Source: Pelagibacterales bacterium SAG-MED50 (lineage in GTDB: Bacteria; Pseudomonadota; Alphaproteobacteria; Pelagibacterales; Pelagibacteraceae). From it: a stretch of DNA of 64,000 bases. The position numbers and the translations under genes were made by a program. The stretch spans positions 1-64,000 of the forward strand of contig JACWER010000006.1 in assembly GCA_014653385.1 (NCBI GenBank), read 5' to 3'. The notes under the pieces are model-generated. The model searched no databases. It was not told the DNA's origin and saw only the letters and a list, made by a program, of their open reading frames with translations. How positions within the stretch are numbered: position 1 is the first letter of the stretch; every line of letters begins with the position of its first letter. Below are positions 1 to 9,147 of this stretch, piece by piece.

Positions 1-52
1 TTCTACCTGATAAATTACTTATATTTTTTGACACTATTACCTTTTTATTTAA

Positions 53-892
53 TTAGCTCACAATAACTTTTTTGTTATTTGTGTAAATATTAAAACTTTC
101 CCTCTTTACGAAACCAATAAGGGTCATGTCAAACTTATTCGCTAGGTCAATAGCTAGGCTAGTTGGCGCACCAACCCCGATCATTATACCTATATCTGTC
201 ATTAAAACCTTTTGAACTAATTCAAAATTAAGTCTGCCAGAACATGTGATAAATTGGGTTTTAGGGTCTAATTGATCATTAATTAAAGCATTTCCAATAA
301 GCTTGTCTAAAGCATTATGTCGTCCAACATCTTCCCTTAAACTAATTAGTTCACCAGCACTATTAAATAAACCGCTAGCGTGTATTCCGCCTGTTTTGCT
401 AAATTCAGATTGTTTTTTTTGTAAAATATTTGGAGATTGAATAATTATTTCTTTTGTAATTTTTGGTTCTGAAGAGTTAGTTTTATTTTTTTTTATAATC
501 TCTAGTGCATCTAAAGATGACTTGCCACAAACACCACAAGATGAATTAGTTAGAAAATCTTTTTTGATTTTTGAAATATTAACATTTTGAGAATTATTAA
601 GTGAGGCTAAAATTTTATTTTGAATATTGTATTGACCAACTTTATCTCCATAACTTTCAATAGAATCAATATCTTTAATATTTTGAACAATTTGTTCATT
701 AAACAAAAAACCTCTTACAAGATCTTCATCATTACCAGGGGTTCTCATGGTGATTGATAAATTTTGACTAATCCATTTATCTTGTTCTTTAAATTTTAAA
801 GAAATTTCCAAAGGTTCCTCAATTGAAACTAAATCATCTAGATTTTCAAATTTACTAGAGCTAAATTTTAAAACTTTATATTTAGAATTCAT
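53..892 (-). CDS. fdhD: Formate dehydrogenase accessory sulfurtransferase FdhD
   Basis: ORF with SSCGVCG cysteine loop, TGGIHASGLF, REDVGRHNALDKLIG and CSGRLNFELVQK motifs typical of FdhD. Confidence 0.95.
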   Translation of the reverse strand: MNSKYKVLKFSSSKFENLDDLVSIEEPLEISLKFKEQDKWISQNLSITMRTPGNDEDLVRGFLFNEQIVQNIKDIDSIESYGDKVGQYNIQNKILASLNNSQNVNISKIKKDFLTNSSCGVCGKSSLDALEIIKKNKTNSSEPKITKEIIIQSPNILQKKQSEFSKTGGIHASGLFNSAGELISLREDVGRHNALDKLIGNALINDQLDPKTQFITCSGRLNFELVQKVLMTDIGIMIGVGAPTSLAIDLANKFDMTLIGFVKRESFNIYTNNKKVIVS

Positions 893-896
893 AAAA

Positions 897-1373
897 TTAT
901 TTTAAAGGATAATTTTTTTTTAAAATGTATTTGTTGACTATTATTGCAAGTAATAAAATTATTATACACCCAAAAATAATTGGATTAATCAAATATTCAT
1001 AGGAAACACTTCCTATTATTATCATAATGGGATTTCCACCTGCAGGCGGGTGAACCACATTTAACAAAATCATTAAAAAAACTCCAGTTCCAACAGCGAG
1101 CGCAATATTAATATAAATTGGCAATGGAATATAATTTACAAAAACTACTCCAACAAATGCCGTTAATAAATGACCAAAAAAAACATTTTTAGGTTGTGCA
1201 AATGGACTTTCAGGAAAACCAAATAATAACACCATAGATGAACCAAAAGATCCTGCTAAAAAATAACCTAAAGTACTTTTGTATGTAAGAACTGTTAACA
1301 CACCAATAGTGAATGCTGAAAAAAAACCAGCAATTAATGCTTTTTCTAATATAGGTTTTGTAATTTTAATCAT
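897..1373 (-). CDS. HPP family integral membrane protein
   Basis: Several hydrophobic segments; HPPAGGNP signature and FGSSMVLLFGFPESPFAQPKN motif of the HPP family. Confidence 0.88.
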   Translation of the reverse strand: MIKITKPILEKALIAGFFSAFTIGVLTVLTYKSTLGYFLAGSFGSSMVLLFGFPESPFAQPKNVFFGHLLTAFVGVVFVNYIPLPIYINIALAVGTGVFLMILLNVVHPPAGGNPIMIIIGSVSYEYLINPIIFGCIIILLLAIIVNKYILKKNYPLK

Positions 1374-1772
1374 TTAAATTTTTAAGGCCTTTAAGATAGT
1401 TCTTAAAGGAAGTAGCAAACATTCTTTTCTAGATAAATTTTTTTTATCTAAAATTACTTTAAAATCTTTCCAATGTTTTTCCATGGTTACCTTAACATCT
1501 TCAAATAATTTTTCACCACTAGTTACAAAAGCCTTTATTTCATTAATCTTTTTATTCTTTATTTTTCTAGAAAGTAAACTGACTGAGGCTTGGCAATAAA
1601 CACATGATTTGCACTGATATCCCATGTCTTTTATTACATCGTCTTTTACTATTAAGCTTATTTCCATTACGTCCCCACATAATGGATTTTTATTTTTTGA
1701 TTTATGGGTAAAATTTTCAAGAATCTTATTATTCTCTGTATGGGATGCTATTTCTAAAATTTTTAAATCCAT
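1374..1772 (-). CDS. NifU/IscU-like iron-sulfur scaffold-type protein
   Basis: PLCGD motif, central cysteine region YQCKSCVYCQASVS, C-terminal KECLLLPLRTIL resembling the third IscU cysteine motif. Confidence 0.75.
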   Translation of the reverse strand: MDLKILEIASHTENNKILENFTHKSKNKNPLCGDVMEISLIVKDDVIKDMGYQCKSCVYCQASVSLLSRKIKNKKINEIKAFVTSGEKLFEDVKVTMEKHWKDFKVILDKKNLSRKECLLLPLRTILKALKI

Positions 1773-1815
1773 TATATTTCTTTAATTCAATCTTTAATGT
1801 TTTATATTTTGATAA

Positions 1816-2415
1816 ATGGAGCATAACAATATTTTAGGCACAGTGCTAGCAGGCGGAAAGTCTCAAAGATTTGGTGAAGATAAATCACAAGTTAAATTAG
1901 GCGATAAATTATTGATTGATTATATTTTATCGGAAATCATAGATGAATTTAATGAAGTATTAGTGGTTTCCAATAACCTAATTAACTTTAAAGAGTCTGA
2001 AAAGATTTCATTAATTAAAGATTTTAAGAAAGACCTGGGACCATTGGGTGGAGTTTTGACTGCAATGAAATGGGTAAAAGATAATAATAAAGATTATCAA
2101 TGGATCTCTACTTTTCCTGCTGATACTCCCTTTTTTAAAAATCAAATATTAAAAGATTTTTTAAACAAGATAAATATGGAAGAAGGTAAACTTTTTTTTA
2201 TCAAATCAAATAATACTCGACATAATATATTTGGACTTTGGTCTATAGATTTAATGGATAAATTAGAAGAAGATTTAGATAAAGGAGAAAGAAAAGTAGA
2301 GGTTTGGGCAAATAGTATAGGAGTTAAAAATATTAATATGAAGTTTGAAAATAAAGATCCTTTCTTTAATATAAATACTAAAGAAGATTTAAAAAAAGCT
2401 ATAGAAAATTTGTGA
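1816..2415 (+). CDS. mobA: Molybdenum cofactor guanylyltransferase MobA
   Basis: N-terminal GTVLAGGKSQRFGEDKS nucleotidyltransferase motif, DLGPLGGVLTAM, FPADTPFF. Confidence 0.92.
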   Translation: MEHNNILGTVLAGGKSQRFGEDKSQVKLGDKLLIDYILSEIIDEFNEVLVVSNNLINFKESEKISLIKDFKKDLGPLGGVLTAMKWVKDNNKDYQWISTFPADTPFFKNQILKDFLNKINMEEGKLFFIKSNNTRHNIFGLWSIDLMDKLEEDLDKGERKVEVWANSIGVKNINMKFENKDPFFNINTKEDLKKAIENL

Positions 2416-2416
2416 A

Positions 2417-3661
2417 ATGATTAGTTATCAATATTCAAAAAGAATTTTAAAAAAAGCAATTATCAAAATTAAAGATGAAAATATTAAGAGCACGAATTCT
2501 TTAAATAGAGTTGTTTCGAAAAATATTTATTCTGAAATTAATTACCCATCAGGAGATAATGCTGCATTTGACGGATATGCTATTAATTCAAATGACACTA
2601 AAAATATAAAAAAAAATTTACCAAAGAAATTTAATATTATAGGGTTGATAGCAGCAGGTAATAAGCCTTTTAAAAAGAAAATTAAAAAATATGACACAGT
2701 AGAGATAATGACTGGTGGCATCATTCCAAAAGGTTTTGATACTATTATTCCAATTGAAAAAATTATTTTTTATTCAAATAAGAAAAATATTTTAATAGAT
2801 AGAAAAATAACCAAATATAATCATGTTAGATTTGCTGGATCTGATTTTAAAAAAAAAGAAATAGTTGTTAAAAAGAATACAGTCATTCAGCCAAATCATA
2901 TTTTAGCTTTAAAGACATTAGGCATTAAAAACGTTACTGTTAAAAAAAAGATTAATATTCTTTTTTTCTCTACAGGAAATGAAATATCTAATAATGACAA
3001 TATCCCTAGTTGGAAAGTTAGAAACTCAAATAGTCACTATATCAATAGTTTAAACGTAAATTTTTTATTTAATTTCAAAGATGGTGGAATTTTAAAAGAT
3101 AATCATGAAAATATATTTCAATCAAAAATATCTAAAATGCTGAATTCTAAAATAGATATTATTATTACATCAGGAGCCGTTTCTGCGGGTAAATTCGATT
3201 TCGTTCCAGACATTGTAAAAAAATTCAAATTATCTAACTACTTTAAGAGTGTATCAATCAGACCCGGCAAGCCAGTTTTGTTTGCAAGGATTAAAAATAA
3301 ACAAAAAGTAATTTTTGGATTACCTGGAAATCCTATGTCTTCTGCGGCCTGTTTTAGATTTTTTGTTTATCCCTATATTGCTCATGTGATGGGTATTAGT
3401 GAAGAAAAACCAATTAAAGCTATTTTAAAAAATGATTTTATTAAAAAAAAGAATTTTACAAGATTTGCTAAAAGTAAATTAAACACAACTAAAAATGGTA
3501 AAATAGAAGTTGAAATTTTAAAAGGACAAGAATCATTCAGAATTAAATCATTTGTTAAATCAAATATCTGGGCGTTATTACCAACTGGTAAATCTAAGTT
3601 TAAAAAAGGTGAGATTGTTGATTGTTTTTTTCCAAATCATATTAATCAATCTTTAATCTAA
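2417..3661 (+). CDS. moeA: Molybdopterin molybdenumtransferase MoeA
   Basis: GDNAAFDGYAI, IMTGGIIPKGFDTIIPIE, FFSTGNEI, ITSGAVSAGKFDFV, SIRPGKPVLFA, FGLPGNPMSSAACF motifs. Confidence 0.95.
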   Translation: MISYQYSKRILKKAIIKIKDENIKSTNSLNRVVSKNIYSEINYPSGDNAAFDGYAINSNDTKNIKKNLPKKFNIIGLIAAGNKPFKKKIKKYDTVEIMTGGIIPKGFDTIIPIEKIIFYSNKKNILIDRKITKYNHVRFAGSDFKKKEIVVKKNTVIQPNHILALKTLGIKNVTVKKKINILFFSTGNEISNNDNIPSWKVRNSNSHYINSLNVNFLFNFKDGGILKDNHENIFQSKISKMLNSKIDIIITSGAVSAGKFDFVPDIVKKFKLSNYFKSVSIRPGKPVLFARIKNKQKVIFGLPGNPMSSAACFRFFVYPYIAHVMGISEEKPIKAILKNDFIKKKNFTRFAKSKLNTTKNGKIEVEILKGQESFRIKSFVKSNIWALLPTGKSKFKKGEIVDCFFPNHINQSLI

Positions 3662-3712
3662 TGCATGTCATTTTTGTTGTAGTTAAAACTATTTACAATT
3701 AAACATCTGGAT

Positions 3713-4618
3713 ATGATTGAGCTTAAAAATCCTAGAATAGCAGTACCAGTTGTTTTATTTGCTGGCCTAGTATGGTCCTTTGGTCCTTTAGTTGTAAGAT
3801 ATATGAATGATCCTCAATTAATTCCATGGCAGTATATTTTTGGTAGAGGTTTAACAATATTTATCCTTTTAAATTTATATTTATTTTTTGAAGAAGGAAA
3901 AAATTTTTATAAAAATTATTTTAGAATTGGTCTATCTGGTTTATTAGGAGGATCAGGCTTAGGTATTGCAATGATTTCTTTTATGTTTTCTATAACTAAT
4001 ACTAGTGCAGCAATTACTCTATTATGTTTAGCAGCTATGCCATTTTTTACTGCCTTGTTGGCTTTTTTATTTTTAAGAGAAAAAATTTCTTTAAATGTAT
4101 GGGTATCAATTATTATTGCGACAGTTGGTATTGGAATAATGGCTGTGGGTAATACCTCTGAGACTTCTTTAATTGGATTCGTTTTTGGCATGACTTCATC
4201 AGTTGGTTTTGCAGTTTTTTCTGTATCCCTTAGATGGCGTAAAGATACTCCAAAGTTTACGACAACTGCATTTGCTGGTTTATTCTGTGTAGTTTTTGCA
4301 ACTATAATGATTTTTTATAAAGATTTAAATTTCTTTTCGACAAGCTACAACAGTTCATTATTTTCTTTACATGGAACATTAGTTTGTTTGGGATTAATTT
4401 TGTACTCAATCGGTTCAAAAGCTATTCCAGCTGCTGAATTAACCTTGCTATCTTTGACAGAAGTAATTGGTGGAATTTTTTGGGTTTGGTTGCCTTTATT
4501 TGGTATTAATGAGATACCAACTACCAATACTATTATTGGTGGTTTTTTTCTTTTTATATCCCTTACATATTACAGTTTAGTAATGAGATGGAATAAAAGA
4601 TATATTGGATTAAATTAA
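3713..4618 (+). CDS. EamA/DMT superfamily transporter
   Basis: About 10 hydrophobic helices, two EamA-like repeats, 301 aa. Confidence 0.88.
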   Translation: MIELKNPRIAVPVVLFAGLVWSFGPLVVRYMNDPQLIPWQYIFGRGLTIFILLNLYLFFEEGKNFYKNYFRIGLSGLLGGSGLGIAMISFMFSITNTSAAITLLCLAAMPFFTALLAFLFLREKISLNVWVSIIIATVGIGIMAVGNTSETSLIGFVFGMTSSVGFAVFSVSLRWRKDTPKFTTTAFAGLFCVVFATIMIFYKDLNFFSTSYNSSLFSLHGTLVCLGLILYSIGSKAIPAAELTLLSLTEVIGGIFWVWLPLFGINEIPTTNTIIGGFFLFISLTYYSLVMRWNKRYIGLN

Positions 4619-4622
4619 TTTT

Positions 4623-5840
4623 ATGGAAAGACCAGATTTTTTTTCATTAAAAAATGGTGAGAAAGTAAAACTTCCTTTTTCAAATTCAGAATACGATAGA
4701 AGAGTAAATAATTTAAGAAAAATAATGGATAAAAATAACCTTGATATGGTTATTTTATCATCAATGCATAATATTGCTTATTATACGGGTTTTATTTATT
4801 GTTCATTCGGTAGACCTTATGGTTGCATTATTACTAAAAATAAAATTTCAACAATTTCGGCCAATATAGATGCAAGTCAACCTTGGAGAAGATCTCATTG
4901 TGATAATGTTATTTATACAGATTGGAAAAGAGATAATTTTTTAAGAGCTATAGTTTCAATTATTGGCAGAGACGATCCACCAAAAACAATTGGACTAGAA
5001 AATGATCATGTCACTTTAGACATGAGAGAGAAAATAGGATCTATTTTTTCTTTTTCTGTTTTTAGTGATGTCTCAAAAAATTTAATGCAACTTAGAATGA
5101 TTAAATCTAATGAGGAAATTGAAATTATTAAAAATGGAGCAAGAATTGCTGACTTAGGTGGAGAAGAAATTGTTAAGAATATCAGAGAAGAAAATACAGA
5201 AATTGAAATTGCTATAGCTGGACGTGATTGTATGGAACGAGAAATCGTTAAAACTTATCCTGATGCCGAATATATGGATACGTGGGTTTGGTTTCAATCA
5301 GGTATTAATACAGATGGTGCACACAATCCAAAAACTAATAAAAAGTTAATTAAAGGAGATATTTTATCACTTAATACTTTTCCAATGATTTCTGGATATT
5401 ATACAGCATTAGAAAGAACATTATTTTTAGATCATGCTGATGATGAAAGCCTTAAAGCCTGGGAAGCAAATGTCAAAGTCCACAAACGTGGATTAGAATT
5501 AATTAAGCCAGGTGTTAAATGTTCTGATATTTGTCACGAACTTAATGAATTATTTGCTGAACTTGGATACTTACAATATCGAACATTTGGTTATGGGCAT
5601 TCGTTTGGGATTCTTTCTCATTTTTATGGAAGAGAAGCTGGACTAGAACTTAGAGAAGATGTTGACACGGTACTTGAGGAAAATATGGTGGTCTCAATGG
5701 AGCCAATGATTATGATTCCAGAAGGAAATCCTGGAGCAGGAGGATATAGAGAGCATGATATATTAGTGATTGGTAAAGATAGTGCAGAGAATATTACAAA
5801 ATTTCCTTTCGGGCCTGAACATAATATAATAAAAAACTAA
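4623..5840 (+). CDS. Creatinase (creatine amidinohydrolase) or close guanidino-substrate homologue, M24/pita-bread fold
   Basis: Near-continuous match to remembered bacterial creatinase: YCSFGRPY, ISANID..QPWRR, NVIYTDWKRDN, DTWVWFQSGINTDGAHNP, GYYTALERTLFLDH, LQYRTFGYGHSFG, SMEPMIM, PGAGGYREHDIL. Confidence 0.88.
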   Translation: MERPDFFSLKNGEKVKLPFSNSEYDRRVNNLRKIMDKNNLDMVILSSMHNIAYYTGFIYCSFGRPYGCIITKNKISTISANIDASQPWRRSHCDNVIYTDWKRDNFLRAIVSIIGRDDPPKTIGLENDHVTLDMREKIGSIFSFSVFSDVSKNLMQLRMIKSNEEIEIIKNGARIADLGGEEIVKNIREENTEIEIAIAGRDCMEREIVKTYPDAEYMDTWVWFQSGINTDGAHNPKTNKKLIKGDILSLNTFPMISGYYTALERTLFLDHADDESLKAWEANVKVHKRGLELIKPGVKCSDICHELNELFAELGYLQYRTFGYGHSFGILSHFYGREAGLELREDVDTVLEENMVVSMEPMIMIPEGNPGAGGYREHDILVIGKDSAENITKFPFGPEHNIIKN

Positions 5841-5848
5841 TATATTTT

Positions 5849-6970
5849 ATGACTGATAAAACTATCGTTAATAGTTGGAATGAATGGGATCCATTAAAGC
5901 ATGTTATTGTTGGAAGAGCAGATGGAACTTGCATACCTGCTCCTGAACCTGCACTTGATGCTAAAGTTCCTGAAGATAGTGATATGCTAGGTCAATTTGG
6001 CCCAAGAACTAAAGACACAGTTGATAAAGCAAATCAACTATTAGATGATTTTTCAAATATGCTTATTAAAAGAGGAGTTAAAGTAGATCGTCCTTCTCCA
6101 ATTGATTTTAATAATAAAACTTCAACACCTGATTGGGAAGCTGAAACAATGTTTGGTTGTATGCCACCAAGAGATGTTTTGCTTACAGTTGGAAATGAAA
6201 TTTTAGAGGCTACAATGAGTTACCGTTGTAGATGGTTTGAATATCTTTGTTATCGACCTTTGCTTCAAGAATATTATAACAAAGACCGAAATATGAGACA
6301 CGAGTCAGCACCAAAACCAAGACTTACAGATAAAGATTATAGAAAAGATTATTTATCAGATAAAATAGGTATTCAAAAAAGATTAGAATGGACTGAAGAC
6401 AAATTTTTTGTAACTACAGAAGAAGAACCGTTGTTTGATGCTGCAGATGTACTTAGATTTGGCAAAGATCTTGTAGTTCAGCATGGTTTTACAACAAACT
6501 TAAAAGGAATTGATTGGTTAAAAAGACATTATAAAGATCATAGAGTTCATGCTGTTAATTTTCCAGGTGATCCTTATCCAATTCATATTGATGCAACATT
6601 TACTCCAATTAAAGAGGGATTAATTATAAATAACCCTCAAAGAAGGTTGCCTAAAGAACAAAGAAAATTATTTGAAGATAATGGTTGGGAAATAGTAGAC
6701 AGCGCTCAACCAGCTCACAATGAACCACCTCCTTTATGTTATTCATCTACTTGGTTGTCAATGAATGTGTTAGTTTTAGACCCTAAAACAGTTTGTGTTG
6801 AAAAAAGTGAAATTTATCAGCAAGAGCAATTAGATAAATTAGGCATGGAAGTCCTCCCTGTAGAATTACGTGATGCTTATGCATTTGGTGGAGGTTTGCA
6901 TTGCTGCACAGCTGATGTCTATAGAGAAGGCACTTTAAAAGATTACTTTCCAAAACAACAATATGACTAA
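5849..6970 (+). CDS. Glycine (arginine:glycine) amidinotransferase-like protein
   Basis: NSWNEWDPLKHVIVGRADG, TTEEEPLFDAADVLRFGKD, PIHIDATF, SSTWLSMNVLVLD, FGGGLHCCT; Asp/His/Cys catalytic triad positions of AGAT present. Confidence 0.88.
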   Translation: MTDKTIVNSWNEWDPLKHVIVGRADGTCIPAPEPALDAKVPEDSDMLGQFGPRTKDTVDKANQLLDDFSNMLIKRGVKVDRPSPIDFNNKTSTPDWEAETMFGCMPPRDVLLTVGNEILEATMSYRCRWFEYLCYRPLLQEYYNKDRNMRHESAPKPRLTDKDYRKDYLSDKIGIQKRLEWTEDKFFVTTEEEPLFDAADVLRFGKDLVVQHGFTTNLKGIDWLKRHYKDHRVHAVNFPGDPYPIHIDATFTPIKEGLIINNPQRRLPKEQRKLFEDNGWEIVDSAQPAHNEPPPLCYSSTWLSMNVLVLDPKTVCVEKSEIYQQEQLDKLGMEVLPVELRDAYAFGGGLHCCTADVYREGTLKDYFPKQQYD

Positions 6971-8015
6971 AATTAAAACAAAAAGAGATCGAGTAAAATT
7001 TGCTTCAGATAATGTTGCTGGTGCTTGTCCAGAAGTATTAGATGCTATCATAAAAGCAAATGATGGAGATAGCACTCCATATGGCAACGATCAAATATCA
7101 ACTAAATTACAAGATAAGTTTTCTGAAATATTTGAAAAAGAAGTAATAGTTTTTCCAACTGCATCAGGAACTGCTGCTAATGCACTTGCTTTAGCTACTA
7201 TGACACCATCGTTCGGTAATGTTTATTGTCATAAATTATCACATATTAATACTGATGAATGTGGAGCTCCTGAATTTTATACAGGAGGTGGAAAGCTAGT
7301 CACTTTAAATGGAGTAAAAGGAAAAATAACTGCAGAAGAATTAGACCAAGCAATTAGTGGAAAGGGGATTGTTCACCACACTCAACCATCTTCAGTTAGC
7401 ATAACTCAAGTTTGCGAAACTGGTGAGGTATATCAATTAGATGAAATTAAAAAGATTTCGGAAGTTACCCACAAACATAATTTAAGTATACATATGGATG
7501 GCGCTCGATTTGCTAATGCTTTAGTTTCATTAAATGCAACTCCAGCTGAAATGACGTGGAAATCAGGTATTGATGTATTATCATTTGGAGCAACTAAAAA
7601 TGGCTGTATAGCTGCAGAAGCAATTATTTTTTTTAAAAAAAATTTAGTGGGAAATGTTGCTTTCTTAATGAAAAGAGCAGGTCACTTACTATCTAAAATG
7701 CGTTTTGTTTCTGCTCAATTGGATGCTTATATTTCAAATGATGTTTGGCTAAGAAATGCAAAACATGCAAATAAAATGGGAAAAAAATTAAGTGATGGAT
7801 TAAAAGATCATGCAGATATTAATTTAGCATATCCAACTGAAGCTAATGAAGTATTTGCAACATTTCCAAGAAATAAGATTGATTATTTAAATTCAGAAGG
7901 ATATCAAATTAATGAAGACGAGTGGGATGGTAAAGCAGTAAGACTAGTTGCAGCTTGGAATACTCAAGATACTGACGTCGATCATTTACTTAATAGTTTA
8001 AAAAATTCTAACTAG
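6963..8015 (+). CDS. Low-specificity L-threonine aldolase (PLP-dependent)
   Basis: FASDNVAGACPEVLDAI, ASGTAANALAL, HIHMDGARFANALVSL, DVLSFGATKNGC Lys motif. Confidence 0.9.
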   Translation: MTKIKTKRDRVKFASDNVAGACPEVLDAIIKANDGDSTPYGNDQISTKLQDKFSEIFEKEVIVFPTASGTAANALALATMTPSFGNVYCHKLSHINTDECGAPEFYTGGGKLVTLNGVKGKITAEELDQAISGKGIVHHTQPSSVSITQVCETGEVYQLDEIKKISEVTHKHNLSIHMDGARFANALVSLNATPAEMTWKSGIDVLSFGATKNGCIAAEAIIFFKKNLVGNVAFLMKRAGHLLSKMRFVSAQLDAYISNDVWLRNAKHANKMGKKLSDGLKDHADINLAYPTEANEVFATFPRNKIDYLNSEGYQINEDEWDGKAVRLVAAWNTQDTDVDHLLNSLKNSN

Positions 8016-8244
8016 GATTTTGTTTTAAAAATTCAATATATTTTACTACTTCATCAAATTTTTCATCAGGAATATCTTTGTAGCTTAAATTAAAATGATC
8101 TTTCACACAGATTGCAACATGTGCATAAGGGTTTCTACCTTTTGGATGATTTGCGTGCTCAGGTAATTGACCCACCAAATAATCGCCAGCTTCCTGTATC
8201 ATTTTCCACAGTTTACTTGTATTTTCTTTATTCATATTGATCAA
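8008..8244 (-). CDS. Small conserved-looking hypothetical protein (78 aa)
   Basis: ORF with plausible coding composition; KGRNPYAHVAICVKDHFNLSYKDIPDEKFDEVVKYIEFL; convergent with the threonine aldolase gene. Confidence 0.65.
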   Translation of the reverse strand: MINMNKENTSKLWKMIQEAGDYLVGQLPEHANHPKGRNPYAHVAICVKDHFNLSYKDIPDEKFDEVVKYIEFLKQNPS

Positions 8245-8359
8245 AAATTAGATTTATCTCTTTTATATTTAGTTTATTTTGAAAAAAAATTATTCATAAA
8301 TTATAATATAGATTGAAAAAATTAGATTAAAAAAATTAATAAGTGAATTAAAAAATAAA

Positions 8360-9112
8360 TTGAAAAATATTATCATTAACGCGTTCAAGCCTGGTTATTT
8401 TTATATAATGTTTAAAAAATTAATTGGTAGATTGAAAAATTCTAATAAAGAAAAAGGACTAAACTGGGTCAAAAACCAAACCAATATAACAATCGAGGAA
8501 TTTTGTAAAAATATAGACGAAGCACTTTTTTTAAGTGTTAAAGATGATGTAGAAGCTCTAGAATTAAAAGCAAATTATTTGCTAAAAAATCACAACACAA
8601 AAATTGGTGATGGTGGAAACTATCTGTTATTATATTTTTTAGTAAGAAAATTTAAACCTGCATGTGTGGTAGAAACAGGAGTGGCTAGTGGTTGGAGTAG
8701 CTTAGCAATTCTACAGTCGCTCGAGAAAAATAATTTTGGTAATTTATACTCATCAGATTTTCCATTTTTTAGATTAAAAGATCCTGAAAAGCATATTGGT
8801 TTATTGGTTCAAGATAAGAATTTAAAAAAGAGATGGCATCTAGATATAAGAGGTGATGAAATAGCTCTTCCTAAAATATCCAAACTTCTAGGAAATACTA
8901 AAATTGATTTATTTCATTATGATAGTGATAAATCTTACTCAGGAAGAGATTTTGCTATCAAGACTCTTAGATATAACTTTTCGCAAAATTGCATTATTAT
9001 TTTTGATGATATTCATAATAATTTACATTTTAAAGATTTTTTAAAAAATGAAAATCAGAAGCATCAAATAATAGAATTTAAGGGAAAATATTTAGGAATT
9101 TTGGGTATTTAA
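8360..9112 (+). CDS. Class I SAM-dependent methyltransferase-like protein
   Basis: VVETGVASGWSSLAIL (motif I-like), IDLFHYDSDKSYSGRDFAIKTL, NCIIIFDDIHNN; listed start is TTG, an ATG exists in frame at 8408. Confidence 0.7.
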   Translation: MKNIIINAFKPGYFYIMFKKLIGRLKNSNKEKGLNWVKNQTNITIEEFCKNIDEALFLSVKDDVEALELKANYLLKNHNTKIGDGGNYLLLYFLVRKFKPACVVETGVASGWSSLAILQSLEKNNFGNLYSSDFPFFRLKDPEKHIGLLVQDKNLKKRWHLDIRGDEIALPKISKLLGNTKIDLFHYDSDKSYSGRDFAIKTLRYNFSQNCIIIFDDIHNNLHFKDFLKNENQKHQIIEFKGKYLGILGI

Positions 9113-9147
9113 TAGTTATATTTAATTGTCTACATAAGTACTAAAAT

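Noticed and set aside
8360-9112. Idea that the methyltransferase-like gene is the missing guanidinoacetate methyltransferase of a creatine pathway
   Set aside because: Sequence lacks recognisable GAMT motifs, is separated by a gap and an opposite-strand gene, and looks like a different methyltransferase family.
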